IMG/VR virus record: IMGVR_UViG_3300015371_000011
Location: 17,480-81,479 of that record
From: a virus
Direction: 5' to 3' (one strand)
Length of the DNA: 64,000 nucleotides
Positions 23,877 to 31,288 of the stretch are shown piece after piece (the first letter of the stretch is position 1; each line of letters opens with the position of its first letter). The notes under the pieces are model-generated. The model did not search any database. It had not been told where the DNA came from and worked only from the letters and a program-made list of their open reading frames with translations. The translations under genes and the position numbers were made by a program.

Positions 23877-25234
23877 GACGACACACCCGTTATCATTGCA
23901 TCCATCTGTACTCGCACAATCCGCGACACAGGCTTGACCGCCTTCTTCAGCACTTCGAAAATATACCGCATGTGCTCTTCGTTAAGCCCAGGATGCACGC
24001 CAACGAAAAAGCCGCCATGCATGATTCTGTCCGTATTTGCCAAGGTGCCGTGCACACGGTGCGTAATGCCGCTAAACGCGGGTTGGCGTAGCAGGTTGCC
24101 CGCGAATATCGGCCGCGTCTCAATCTTAGCGGCCTCTAACGCCGCTATGATTTCACGCGTAGGCACGCCGCTGTTATTGATTAGCGGGTAAGCATACGGC
24201 GACGGGTCGGCGCGTGAATCCCACTTTGACAATATGAAATAGTCAGCCAACTCGGCGCGGCACATGGCGTGCAGCGTGTTGAAGTTTTCTTGCCGCTTGC
24301 CGATGATCGTGCCTAGTTTATCAAACTGAGCACACAGCACCGCCGCCTGCATATCGGTTGCCTGCATATTGTAGCCGATATTTGAATACTGATATTTGTG
24401 ATCGGTCCCTGGCGGCAATCCTGGCGTGTCCCATTCAAACCGCTTGCCGCAGGTATTTTCTTTGCCTGGCGCGCAGTAGCACGACCGACCCCATTGCGAG
24501 ATTGAGCGTGCTGCTATTTTCAATTTAGGGTTATTGACGATGACGCTGCCCGCCTCGCCGCAAGTCGTATGGTGCGCAGGGTAGTGGCTCAGAGATGCCA
24601 TGTCGCCGAAGGTGCCAGTCAGCATGCCGTCAAACCTAGAGCCTAGCGCATCGCAATTGTCCTCTAAGAACAACAAGCCATTCTTGGCACAGAAATATTT
24701 CACCGCGGCGCAATCAAACGGCAGGCCCATCGGGTGCGGTAGCATGACGGCGCGCGTCCTTGGCCCAACTGCACTAACAATGTCCGTGAATGTCGGGTTA
24801 TAGGTGCCAAGACCCACGTCCACGAATACAGGCACAAGCCGATTTTGAATAATCGGCGCTAGCGTAGTCGGGAATCCCGCCGCCACGGTTATAACTTCAT
24901 CGCCATCCTGCAGCGGCCTAAGTCCGTATTGCGCAATGTCCTTGCTGCATACCGTGGCAAGCATGAGCAGGTTGGCCGATGAGCCGCTATTGACGAGCAA
25001 GACGTCGCGCGCGCCAAAATACTTGATCATGGACGTCTCGAATTGCTCCGTCCACTTGCCCGCCGTCATCCATTGCGACAATGCCACGTCTATCAGGTTG
25101 AGCGTTTCCTGTTCGTCAAAGAAATGCTTGCTGTAGTGGATCTTTGTCTGGCCTGGGATGAAGTCCTGCGGCGTGTGCAACGCCTGCACGAATTTCTTAG
25201 CCAAGTCCCAGATCAACTCAACGGTGGCGTCCAT
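23867..25234 (-). CDS. rfbH: RfbH-type NDP-4-keto-6-deoxyhexose 3-dehydrase (E1)
   Basis: This iron-sulfur, PMP-dependent enzyme removes the C3 hydroxyl of a nucleotide 4-keto-6-deoxyhexose. The DegT fold is clear: VLLVNSGSSANLLMLATV, DEVITVAAGFPTTLAPIIQN, FLEDNCDALGSRFDG. In place of the PLP lysine the sequence is SHYPAHHTTCGEAG, with the diagnostic His of the dehydrases. The [2Fe-2S] cysteines are in GRSCYCAPGKENTCGKRF. The ATG at 25234 was chosen since longer versions overlap the upstream gene. It is the best evidence that the block makes a 3,6-dideoxy or branched deoxysugar. Confidence 0.9.
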   Translation of the reverse strand: MDATVELIWDLAKKFVQALHTPQDFIPGQTKIHYSKHFFDEQETLNLIDVALSQWMTAGKWTEQFETSMIKYFGARDVLLVNSGSSANLLMLATVCSKDIAQYGLRPLQDGDEVITVAAGFPTTLAPIIQNRLVPVFVDVGLGTYNPTFTDIVSAVGPRTRAVMLPHPMGLPFDCAAVKYFCAKNGLLFLEDNCDALGSRFDGMLTGTFGDMASLSHYPAHHTTCGEAGSVIVNNPKLKIAARSISQWGRSCYCAPGKENTCGKRFEWDTPGLPPGTDHKYQYSNIGYNMQATDMQAAVLCAQFDKLGTIIGKRQENFNTLHAMCRAELADYFILSKWDSRADPSPYAYPLINNSGVPTREIIAALEAAKIETRPIFAGNLLRQPAFSGITHRVHGTLANTDRIMHGGFFVGVHPGLNEEHMRYIFEVLKKAVKPVSRIVRVQMDAMITGVSSCA

Positions 25235-25259
25235 TATCGCCGCCCGCCCATGACCTTGC

Positions 25260-25496
25260 TCATTTACCAACCTCATTGAGCCATTCGGTCGCTTTTTCGA
25301 GCACGGTGAGGAATCCACCTTCATAAACTCGGTCGCCATATTTAACGGTGCAGGACGGTGATAGATCAGCAAATGTGCGCACCGTTATATTCACCGCTAA
25401 CGGCCATTTATAACCCTTACCCGAAAGTGCGCTGTCAGATTGCCGTGTCGTCACAACACATAGCGCCGCCAAGAATTCATCGACAACCTTACTCAT
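25260..25496 (-). CDS. Hypothetical protein, 78 aa
   Basis: The ATG lies just after the SDR stop; a TTG six bases upstream would overlap it. The protein reads SKVVDEFLAALCVVTTRQSDSAL, then a beta-rich middle (LAVNITVRTFADLSPSCTVKY) and a helical end. I do not recognise a family. It stands between two sugar genes. Confidence 0.6.
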   Translation of the reverse strand: MSKVVDEFLAALCVVTTRQSDSALSGKGYKWPLAVNITVRTFADLSPSCTVKYGDRVYEGGFLTVLEKATEWLNEVGK

Positions 25497-25498
25497 TT

Positions 25499-26530
25499 TC
25501 AATCCTTCTCATTACAATAATACTCGTACGTCCGTCGCAGCCCATCATCCAGCGACACGGCTGGCGGCGGCGCTAACTTCAATATCTTGCTGGTATCGGG
25601 CCGCCTGCGGCTCGGCGCATCGCTTAACCGCTCCTGATTGTCCACATGCTTCATTTCGAGTTTCGGGAATAGCGCCTGCGCCGTCCAGCCAAAGGCGTTG
25701 ATCGACACCTCGCTATTGCCGTCGCCCACGTTATAGGCTTCACCATTCTCACCGTCGAGCAGCACGGCCATGAATTGCAGCACGGCATCGCTGATATAAA
25801 CGAATGAGCGCGTAGCACGGCCGTCGCCGTAAATGGTTAGCGGCGTCTCCGTCATTAGCGCCTGCATGAGCTGAGGCACTAGGCGACCATCGTCTACGGC
25901 TTCGCCCGGCCCGTAGATATTAAACGGTCGCACCACCTTTACGGGCACGCCATGCATCTTGTGGTAAATCTGGCATAGTGTCTCGCTTAACCGCTTGCTT
26001 TCGTCATACGGGCTTGATGGCCCCGTAAACGAGCAATTGCCCCAATACGTTTCTGGCGTGGGTATAAACAGCGCAAACGGATCGCCGTAAACCTGCACGC
26101 TTGAAAAATGCAGCACCGCCTTGGAGCGTGACTCCAGCGCCAACCCCAGAATCACCTTAGTCAAGTCCACGTTAGCTTCAATCGTCTCTAACGGCTTTTC
26201 TAAGTACATTTTGGCCGACGCTATGGACGCTAGGTGAATGTAATAATCGGCCCCCGCCGCGCCCATATAGGCCAGCGGCGCCTCACACTGGAGCAGCTTG
26301 ACGTCCGTACCCCGCACGACGCGACTAGGGGCAATCATCGTGTCATAGCCCGTAACCTTGACGGACTTCTTGAAATATGTCTCGTTGGCGTAGGCAACCA
26401 GGCCCATCAGGTAGCTGCCGACAAACCCCGCGGCGCCAGTAATAAATACCTTGGCCCCCGCTAAATCCTTGAAAGTAGGCGTGATGGCATCGAGGATGCT
26501 GTCATAGTCGGATTGTAAGACGGGATTCAT
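25499..26530 (-). CDS. NAD(P)-dependent SDR epimerase/dehydratase, 343 aa
   Basis: The Gly motif is KVFITGAAGFVGSYLMGL. HLASIASAKMYLEKPLETIEANV, SSVQVYGDP and the catalytic YDESKRLSET follow, then VVRPFNIYGPGEAVDDGRLV. This is typical of UDP-glucuronate decarboxylase and dTDP-glucose 4,6-dehydratase relatives. The substrate is not certain. It could supply the 4-keto-6-deoxy intermediate to RfbH or a decarboxylated pentose. Confidence 0.82.
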   Translation of the reverse strand: MNPVLQSDYDSILDAITPTFKDLAGAKVFITGAAGFVGSYLMGLVAYANETYFKKSVKVTGYDTMIAPSRVVRGTDVKLLQCEAPLAYMGAAGADYYIHLASIASAKMYLEKPLETIEANVDLTKVILGLALESRSKAVLHFSSVQVYGDPFALFIPTPETYWGNCSFTGPSSPYDESKRLSETLCQIYHKMHGVPVKVVRPFNIYGPGEAVDDGRLVPQLMQALMTETPLTIYGDGRATRSFVYISDAVLQFMAVLLDGENGEAYNVGDGNSEVSINAFGWTAQALFPKLEMKHVDNQERLSDAPSRRRPDTSKILKLAPPPAVSLDDGLRRTYEYYCNEKD

Positions 26531-26605
26531 TCACCATCCAAATATAACTGAAAACACCGCAGACCAGACCACAGCTATAATAAATGCCAAAATCAACCAT
26601 CTCAT
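26531..26605 (-). CDS. 24-aa single-pass membrane peptide
   Basis: ATG to TGA gives MRWLILAFIIAVVWSAVFSV followed by IFGW. Almost the entire peptide is one hydrophobic segment. Its stop is directly followed by the ATG of the next gene. No other frame in this gap codes. The lack of a clear ribosome site keeps confidence moderate. Confidence 0.45.
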   Translation of the reverse strand: MRWLILAFIIAVVWSAVFSVIFGW

Positions 26606-26637
26606 GTCTTTATCACGCTTCAGCTTGCTTGTGTGAC

Positions 26638-27018
26638 TTATTTTAGGGCTGTTTTGCCCTCTCTGGCTGGACGAGTCATAATCGCCCACAGCATGTCAAA
26701 GTTGGATGGCCTGATGGTAAACACGTAAACCTCAGCATCGGTGTAGTGAAACACCTTGCGCCACGCGTGCAGCCATTCATGCTGTTTTTCGCTCACTTTG
26801 CCCTTTTCGCTTTTAAGCTCGCACACTATCATCCTGTGCTTTTCTGGATGGATCATTACGCAATCGGGGAAACCTTCAGGCGAGCGGTAAGCGTTAAAGG
26901 TGTGGTAATACAAGTAACCGTTTAGCAACGCGGCTTGACGCACCTTCTCCTGCAATAGCTTCTCGGTAATAACGGGCATGCCGTCCTTGCCAACGGCTCT
27001 AGCCCTATAATTTCTCAT
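26638..27018 (-). CDS. VRR-NUC nuclease, 126 aa
   Basis: ITEKLLQEKVRQAALLNGYLYYHT, then GFPDCVMIHPEKHRMIVCELKSEKGKVSEKQHEWL show the PD...ExK core and the Q helix of VRR-NUC domains. The C-terminus (VYVFTIRPSNFDMLWAIM) matches as well. This is the second protein of this type in the window, the other being at 17.5 kb. It likely acts on branched DNA during replication. Confidence 0.85.
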   Translation of the reverse strand: MRNYRARAVGKDGMPVITEKLLQEKVRQAALLNGYLYYHTFNAYRSPEGFPDCVMIHPEKHRMIVCELKSEKGKVSEKQHEWLHAWRKVFHYTDAEVYVFTIRPSNFDMLWAIMTRPAREGKTALK

Positions 27019-27214
27019 TGCGTGCGTCCTGGGGCATTTCTACGGGGTTTAAACGGCATTCTGGGCGGGATCGCCAATGCAGGTTGTGACACTGGCAGCA
27101 TATGTAGCAATCCGAGGTGCCCGTCCCGACCGACAACTCGCGACAGTCGGCGCACTCGGCGTGCCTAGCCTTGCACGTTTTCTTGACTGGCATAGGCTCC
27201 TGACGCTTGATCAT
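27005..27214 (-). CDS. Cysteine-rich zinc-binding protein, 69 aa
   Basis: The protein has nine cysteines, including HAECADCREL and CYICCQCHNLHW, which could bind one or two zinc ions. It overlaps the nuclease gene by 14 bases and the upstream gene by 4. The function is unknown. Confidence 0.65.
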   Translation of the reverse strand: MIKRQEPMPVKKTCKARHAECADCRELSVGTGTSDCYICCQCHNLHWRSRPECRLNPVEMPQDARNEKL

Positions 27215-27447
27215 GCCTTTTCTCTATACAAAGCGCACACCTGCGCCCAGTGTCGCTCGTACTCATCCATTGTCATCTTGCCTTCATACACGGCCAGCAC
27301 CAGCCGCATGCCTTCGCGCTGAAGCTCGCGGTTTCTAACGATTTTGCCGTGTGTCCTTTCGTATTTCTCGTCCGCCAAACGTAGATCTTGCAAACTCGGC
27401 TTCGGCTTCTTTTCTGGCGTTGTGCTCGGCTTCCGACGTGCGGGCAT
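27211..27447 (-). CDS. Hypothetical protein, 78 aa
   Basis: The chosen ATG (MPARRKPSTTPEKKPKPSLQ) has AAGGAG just upstream. The protein is basic at its N-terminus, then helical (LRLADEKYERTHGKIVRNRE, MTMDEYERHWAQV). It overlaps the preceding gene by 113 bases in another frame, much more than elsewhere in the window. Either both frames are used or the two genes were once one and are separated by a frameshift. Confidence 0.55.
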   Translation of the reverse strand: MPARRKPSTTPEKKPKPSLQDLRLADEKYERTHGKIVRNRELQREGMRLVLAVYEGKMTMDEYERHWAQVCALYREKA

Positions 27448-27664
27448 TGCTCCTTGCCTCCACTTTGTCCAGTATTCTGTCCAGGTAGGGCCACCAGTCA
27501 TTTGACACCTCGCGGGCCAATGGCTCAAACGCTTTTAGCGTGGCCACTATGATTTCAGGTTTGTAAGTGCGCTCGGCGGCAGTTATCCACCTAACAAGCC
27601 GTCGAAATTTCGCCTTATCTATGGCGTAGATACGATCACTGACAATTTTTATTGCGGGATTCAT
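27335..27664 (-). CDS. Hypothetical protein, 109 aa
   Basis: The protein has an ordered N-terminal part (IVSDRIYAIDKAKFRRLVRW, IIVATLKAFEPLAREV) and a charged tail (RTSEAEHNARKEAEAEFARS) that overlaps the next gene out of frame. It is the first gene after the 220-base non-coding region. No family is recognised; phage replication accessory proteins can look like this. Confidence 0.55.
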   Translation of the reverse strand: MNPAIKIVSDRIYAIDKAKFRRLVRWITAAERTYKPEIIVATLKAFEPLAREVSNDWWPYLDRILDKVEARSNARTSEAEHNARKEAEAEFARSTFGGREIRKDTRQNR

Positions 27665-27674
27665 AAGATTTAAC

Positions 27675-27704
27675 TTGACACGTCATTTTTGGATGACATA
27701 TATA
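27675..27704 (+). promoter_or_regulatory. Putative sigma-70-type promoter on the plus strand
   Basis: TTGACA at 27675-27680 and TATATA at 27699-27704 are separated by 18 bases. It points into the non-coding hairpin region and away from the minus-strand genes. The spacer holds an imperfect palindrome (TGACACGTCA and GGATGACA). Confidence 0.45.
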
Positions 27705-27870
27705 AATGCTTCAATAACCCGCCACTGTTAAAGGGTGACTCTCCGAAATACCTTTCGTAAGAAAGGTGCAACCTTCTTAGGTTGCGGCGCTTCGCCGATC
27801 TTAATTTCAACGTAAGCATTATAAGTTTCTTCTCATGTCTGCCGCCTCATGTTTAGAAGCGGCAGAGTGA
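27705..27870 (+). ncRNA. Non-coding region with four tandem hairpins, candidate small RNA
   Basis: No gene fits in 27665-27884. It contains four hairpins: ACCTTTC/GAAAGGT with a GTAA loop (27750-27767), GCAACCT/AGGTTGC (27768-27785), GGCG/CGCC (27786-27796) and CTGCCGC/GCGGCAG (27839-27865). AATGCTT at 27705 and AAGCATT at 27814 are also complementary. The hairpins fold equally on either strand. The promoter just before them favours a plus-strand RNA, but a leader or attenuator for the minus operon is as possible. I matched it to no known RNA family. Confidence 0.4.
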
Positions 27871-27884
27871 AAAGAAATTCCCAT

Positions 27885-28424
27885 TTACCCGACAGCTTCC
27901 TCTTTCAAACCCACTAGCACGCGTTTTGCTTTACGCGCTAGATATGCAAAATCGTCGGCAAGCTCCTCCATCCTAGCCCTGTGTTTTACTGAGCGCTCAT
28001 TATTCGCACAAGCAGTCCATGCCGCCGAGCTGTTTTGCGATTGCTGTAAAACACGCTGTACGGTTGATACACTACCGTTGCGAGCATTATCACGATTCTC
28101 GCTCGTGAGAACATAACTGCCATCTTTCTCTGTGGTCACAGCGAAAAACCGATGGCTGTCCTCGGCTCCGGGCCGCCCCGTTTTCACCAACGGGACGGTC
28201 CAGCCATACTCCGCGCAATGCTTCCGCAAGTGGTACAAAGCCTGAACGACACTGGCAACGCTCACGTTCTTGTTCTCATGGCGCACCTTGCGGAGCAATT
28301 TGGTTATGTCCACAGTAGTCCGACACCCGCCATTATCGACAAGCACGTCAAACAAGTCATCAAGAAGAATGTCCACTCTGGGGCGTTTCTTTGATGGCTT
28401 CTCGAATGAAATTACCTTACCCAT
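27885..28424 (-). CDS. Probable DNA-binding regulator (winged-helix-like), 179 aa
   Basis: The ATG at 28424 follows an AAGGAGG, so the longer version is rejected. VDILLDDLFDVLVDNGGCRTT and ITKLLRKVRHENKNVSVASV look like a helix-turn-helix of a winged fold, then HLRKHCAEYGWTVPLVKTG and a tyrosine/phenylalanine-rich wing. The C-terminus is helical. It lies next to the coiled-coil gene and the repressor, so a regulatory or partition-like role is likely. Confidence 0.55.
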   Translation of the reverse strand: MGKVISFEKPSKKRPRVDILLDDLFDVLVDNGGCRTTVDITKLLRKVRHENKNVSVASVVQALYHLRKHCAEYGWTVPLVKTGRPGAEDSHRFFAVTTEKDGSYVLTSENRDNARNGSVSTVQRVLQQSQNSSAAWTACANNERSVKHRARMEELADDFAYLARKAKRVLVGLKEEAVG

Positions 28425-28443
28425 GATTTTTTTCCCTCCTTCC

Positions 28444-29268
28444 TTATCGCACAACCGACAAGCGGTCGCGTTTCTTGGTTCCACCGGCTATCTCGATTGC
28501 TTCGTGAACCGCGTTGGAAACCTCCAGTAAATCCTCTGTCACGGAATCTAACGTCTTTTCGGACATTAGATGGCGGTGCGTCTTTAACTCCTTAAGACAC
28601 TTCTGCATTTGAGAATTTGCATCAGCGGCATAGGCGGCTACTTGGAGACCGACAACCAACGAATCCGCCTCATCATCATTCGGGACTTCTCGCTTCTTTG
28701 GCGGCACTCGTTTTATGACTGCTTCAGCCTCTGTTCTTTGTTCGCGGGCTTCTTCGAGCGCCTTTTCCGCCGCCTTGCGCGAGCGTTCATCTTCGGCATC
28801 CTTGAGCCTCATCTTGGCTTCGCGTTCCTTTGCAGCGGCTTTCTCCATATCAACGCGAGCACGCGCTTGTGCTTTTTCACGCTCGATTTCCTGTTCGCGT
28901 CGGAATTGACTCATAAAGTCTTCGGCCCAAATCTGCGAGAACGATTTGCCTTTAGCTGCCTTCAGCATCGTGGCAAGCATTTCTGGAGTACGAGCTACTT
29001 TATGGACGCCCCACGCTACGGACTTGCCCCGCGTTCGCGGGGGAAAATTGTAAGCAATTTTACGCAGTTCCGCTAAGTGACCTGTTGAATACTCCTGCCC
29101 ATTCTCAAACAAATATTCAGCCGCCCGTTCAATTTCCGCGTAACTCCCGTCTTTAACTTCCGATGGGTCTCCGACTTCGGCAAGCAACGCATCGCCGATT
29201 TCCCACTGTGACCCGTCCCGCCTTTGCGCTGCCGCAAGTGTACGGGGAAACGTCTTTCTTGTAGTCAT
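28444..29268 (-). CDS. Coiled-coil protein, 274 aa, possibly replication or partition related
   Basis: The ATG at 29268 follows AGGAGG. The N-terminal 115 residues (WEIGDALLAEVGDP, YAEIERAAEYLFENG, SVAWGVHKVARTPEML) resemble small DNA-binding domains found in actinophage and plasmid proteins with HTH. The middle is a long charged coiled coil (EIEREKAQARARVDMEKAAA to ALEEAREQRTEAEAV). The C-terminus is helical. I cannot name a family with certainty. Confidence 0.55.
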   Translation of the reverse strand: MTTRKTFPRTLAAAQRRDGSQWEIGDALLAEVGDPSEVKDGSYAEIERAAEYLFENGQEYSTGHLAELRKIAYNFPPRTRGKSVAWGVHKVARTPEMLATMLKAAKGKSFSQIWAEDFMSQFRREQEIEREKAQARARVDMEKAAAKEREAKMRLKDAEDERSRKAAEKALEEAREQRTEAEAVIKRVPPKKREVPNDDEADSLVVGLQVAAYAADANSQMQKCLKELKTHRHLMSEKTLDSVTEDLLEVSNAVHEAIEIAGGTKKRDRLSVVR

Positions 29269-29303
29269 TGCAATCCTCCTATAATTGAATTTAAGGTCCG
29301 GCT

Positions 29304-29525
29304 TCATTCCGGGTTAGGCTTTGACGTCAAATGCCACCATCCACAATTCGGACACTGATAAACTTGTTGCTCACGCCGATAGAAATTCCCTAATTCCCGA
29401 CCTTTCATTGCCTCTCGAAGTCTGTCTCGTGCCGCACGCTGGGAAAACTTGACTTTGCGGCATGGCTCATTTCTAACCGTCAATCCGTCGGGAAATCTCA
29501 GTGGGTTGAAAATCATTGGTTCCAT
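29304..29525 (-). CDS. Small zinc-ribbon protein, 73 aa
   Basis: The C-terminus has YQCPNCGWWHLTSKP, a half zinc ribbon, after a basic helical part (SQRAARDRLREAMKGRELG). Proteins like this with a C-terminal CPxCGxxH are common in actinophage and other phage early regions. The function is unknown. Confidence 0.65.
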   Translation of the reverse strand: MEPMIFNPLRFPDGLTVRNEPCRKVKFSQRAARDRLREAMKGRELGNFYRREQQVYQCPNCGWWHLTSKPNPE

Positions 29526-29562
29526 ATCTGTAACCTAGTGCTGCCACGTAAAACAAATTTTT

Positions 29563-29733
29563 TTAGGCTCCGTCCGTTATGTGCTCCACCGCCAGCGCTA
29601 TAGCTTTCGGTATCTTCTTGGCCCCTGTCTCGTAGCGGGTCATCGTTACGCGGTGGACCCCTAGCCGTTTAGCCAATTCGCCCTGGGTCATTCCTGCCCG
29701 TTCCCGCCTGCGCTTCAATTCTTCCTTTGTCAT
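29563..29733 (-). CDS. Cro/CI-type helix-turn-helix repressor, 56 aa
   Basis: The product MTKEELKRRRERAGMTQGEL continues AKRLGVHRVTMTRYETGAKK, an XRE-family helix-turn-helix of standard form (MTQ.ELA..LGV....V...E.G...). At 56 aa it is a bare DNA-binding domain, like lambda Cro. Its promoter contains a perfect inverted repeat, so it likely represses itself. The ATG lies eight bases after the -10 element, which implies a leaderless message. Confidence 0.85.
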   Translation of the reverse strand: MTKEELKRRRERAGMTQGELAKRLGVHRVTMTRYETGAKKIPKAIALAVEHITDGA

Positions 29734-29741
29734 ACGCGCCT

Positions 29742-29770
29742 AATGTAGTAATCGGCTACTACCGTGTCAA
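29742..29770 (-). promoter_or_regulatory. Promoter with embedded operator upstream of the Cro-like gene
   Basis: On the minus strand TTGACA (29770-29765) and TACATT (29747-29742) are 17 bases apart. The spacer and -10 hold the perfect palindrome GTAGTA-N6-TACTAC (29745-29762), the obvious site for the repressor. The -35 overlaps the stop codon of the upstream gene. Confidence 0.7.
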
Positions 29771-30093
29771 GTCCTAACTATTAGCTGATACTCAAACAGC
29801 CCATTTTCACGCTCACCACGAGCGCGGCGCTGCACTTCGTAGCCGCCAAACTTCTCCTTGCGCAAATCGCGTAGCCGCGCCGATATGCTCGCCTGCGGGT
29901 CGCCCGTGGCGGCCTCAATCTCGGCCAGTGTGCGCCAGCGGCCATCGGACATGGCGGTAAACACGCGCAGGCATTGGCCGGTGAGCCGCGCCTTGTCGTG
30001 TGCGCGCTCGTAGGTGGCGCCGTCGAAGTCGGGCTTACGCTGCTCTAGGTGCGCGGCGAAATCGAAATAGAGGTCTTGCTCTGGTCTATTCAT
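29767..30093 (-). CDS. Winged-helix DNA-binding protein, 108 aa
   Basis: The ATG overlaps the upstream stop as ATGA. CLRVFTAMSDGRWRTLAEIEAAT then GDPQASISARLRDLRKEKFGG is a winged helix, with QASISARLRDLR as recognition helix and YEVQRRARGERENGLFEYQL as wing. Phages often carry this protein in their early region. Its exact role is unknown. Confidence 0.75.
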   Translation of the reverse strand: MNRPEQDLYFDFAAHLEQRKPDFDGATYERAHDKARLTGQCLRVFTAMSDGRWRTLAEIEAATGDPQASISARLRDLRKEKFGGYEVQRRARGERENGLFEYQLIVRT

Positions 30094-30782
30094 TGCCATA
30101 TTCCAGCCCTTTCAAGCTGTTTTTTATACTTGGCCATTGGTTTTTCCATAATCCACAGAAACGAATGATTCTTGCGGGCATGAAACTGTGTTTTCCACCG
30201 CTTGTGGCTTGTCTGCGATGACGGCACGAGAATGAATAAATCCCGCGCAAATAAACCCTGAGACAATGCCGCATCGTAAATCTCGATATGTGACCACCGC
30301 TGCACACCGCTCTCCACTTCGTCTTTGCATTTGATCCACAACTGCCCGCCCTCTGGCTTTAGCACTCGGCCTGCCTCTTTCATTCCTAGTTTGTACAACT
30401 CAATAATGTCTCGGTGATACATGCCCTTAATGGTGCGCGATAGACGGTAACGATTGTCGGTGACATGCTCGCCAGGATTGTGCGTATATGGTGGATCAAA
30501 TACGACAATATCCATGCACTCGTCTTTGTAAGGCAATGCGCAAAAGTCGGCTTTAACCATCATACCGTGCTTGGGAGAAAAGAAATCGGCATTTTTATCA
30601 GGCGGTATCGTATGCAGGTCGGTCATAAATAAGTTGATATGACTACAGTTAATCTTTCGCCAGAAAACACCCAAGCCATAAGTCATATCCAGCACGTTGC
30701 TGTCTTTCGGTAGGTATAATCTTGCGACGGCTGCCAAAAGGTCGGCATTATTGCCAGCATGAGTTGTAACAACAGCCGTCAT
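30090..30782 (-). CDS. DNA methyltransferase-like protein, DPPY motif, 230 aa
   Basis: SNVLDMTYGLGVFW is the SAM-binding strand and VVFDPPYTHNPGEHV the catalytic motif IV. LKPEGGQLWIKCKDEVESG fits motif VI-VIII. The order is gamma-like (SAM motif first), unlike the three other DNA methyltransferases in the window. It overlaps the restriction-like gene by 4 bases. It may be the modification partner or an orphan. Confidence 0.75.
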   Translation of the reverse strand: MTAVVTTHAGNNADLLAAVARLYLPKDSNVLDMTYGLGVFWRKINCSHINLFMTDLHTIPPDKNADFFSPKHGMMVKADFCALPYKDECMDIVVFDPPYTHNPGEHVTDNRYRLSRTIKGMYHRDIIELYKLGMKEAGRVLKPEGGQLWIKCKDEVESGVQRWSHIEIYDAALSQGLFARDLFILVPSSQTSHKRWKTQFHARKNHSFLWIMEKPMAKYKKQLERAGIWQ

Positions 30783-31288
30783 TGCATCGCTGCTAGCGAG
30801 TACGGCATATGACGTGCCGTTCCTTTTAGGTATTTGACTAATCCATTTGCTAAAACATTCATGGTGTCAGGTACTGAGGGTGAGGCAAAAAAATCAAAGG
30901 CCGATTGCTTGTGGATCAATGCCAAAAATCTATTGATAGTTGCCGCACTGGCGTCATCTTTTTCTTGTCTCGTAAACTCAATCCATAGGCACGATGGAAA
31001 CCATTGTTTAAAAATTCTCGCATCACGATCATCTACTTTCCAGCGTTCCCGTAATGACCGTTTGCTGCCTCCACAAACAACCATCAATCCATCATTTCTG
31101 CGAATAACGTGGTCCGGCTTTATAGACACGGTGCCACTGCAAAACTTTTGCGCATTTTCAATATGAAACATATTGTCTAATGAATGGCGTTCTAAACAAG
31201 TCACTAACCATAAATGCATATCTTTTTGAAATCTGGTGCCACCTTTACTTTTATCACTTTGTCCCTCTCTGTTAGTTCTAGGCGGCAT
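30779..31288 (-). CDS. Candidate type II restriction endonuclease, 169 aa
   Basis: KPDHVIRRNDGLMVVCGGSK followed by RSLRERWKVDDRD resembles the PD...xK plus SLRERWK segment seen in several type II restriction enzymes (KTSLRERW). The flanking genes on both sides encode DNA methyltransferases, overlapping by 4 and 11 bases. It is shorter than most restriction enzymes. The acidic residue before the xK is replaced by glycine, so activity is uncertain. Confidence 0.5.
   Translation of the reverse strand: MPPRTNREGQSDKSKGGTRFQKDMHLWLVTCLERHSLDNMFHIENAQKFCSGTVSIKPDHVIRRNDGLMVVCGGSKRSLRERWKVDDRDARIFKQWFPSCLWIEFTRQEKDDASAATINRFLALIHKQSAFDFFASPSVPDTMNVLANGLVKYLKGTARHMPYSLAAMQ

Noticed and set aside
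27705-27870. tRNA or known ribozyme in the hairpin region
   Set aside because: I found no cloverleaf with the T-loop GTTCGAATC pattern and no hammerhead or twister core.
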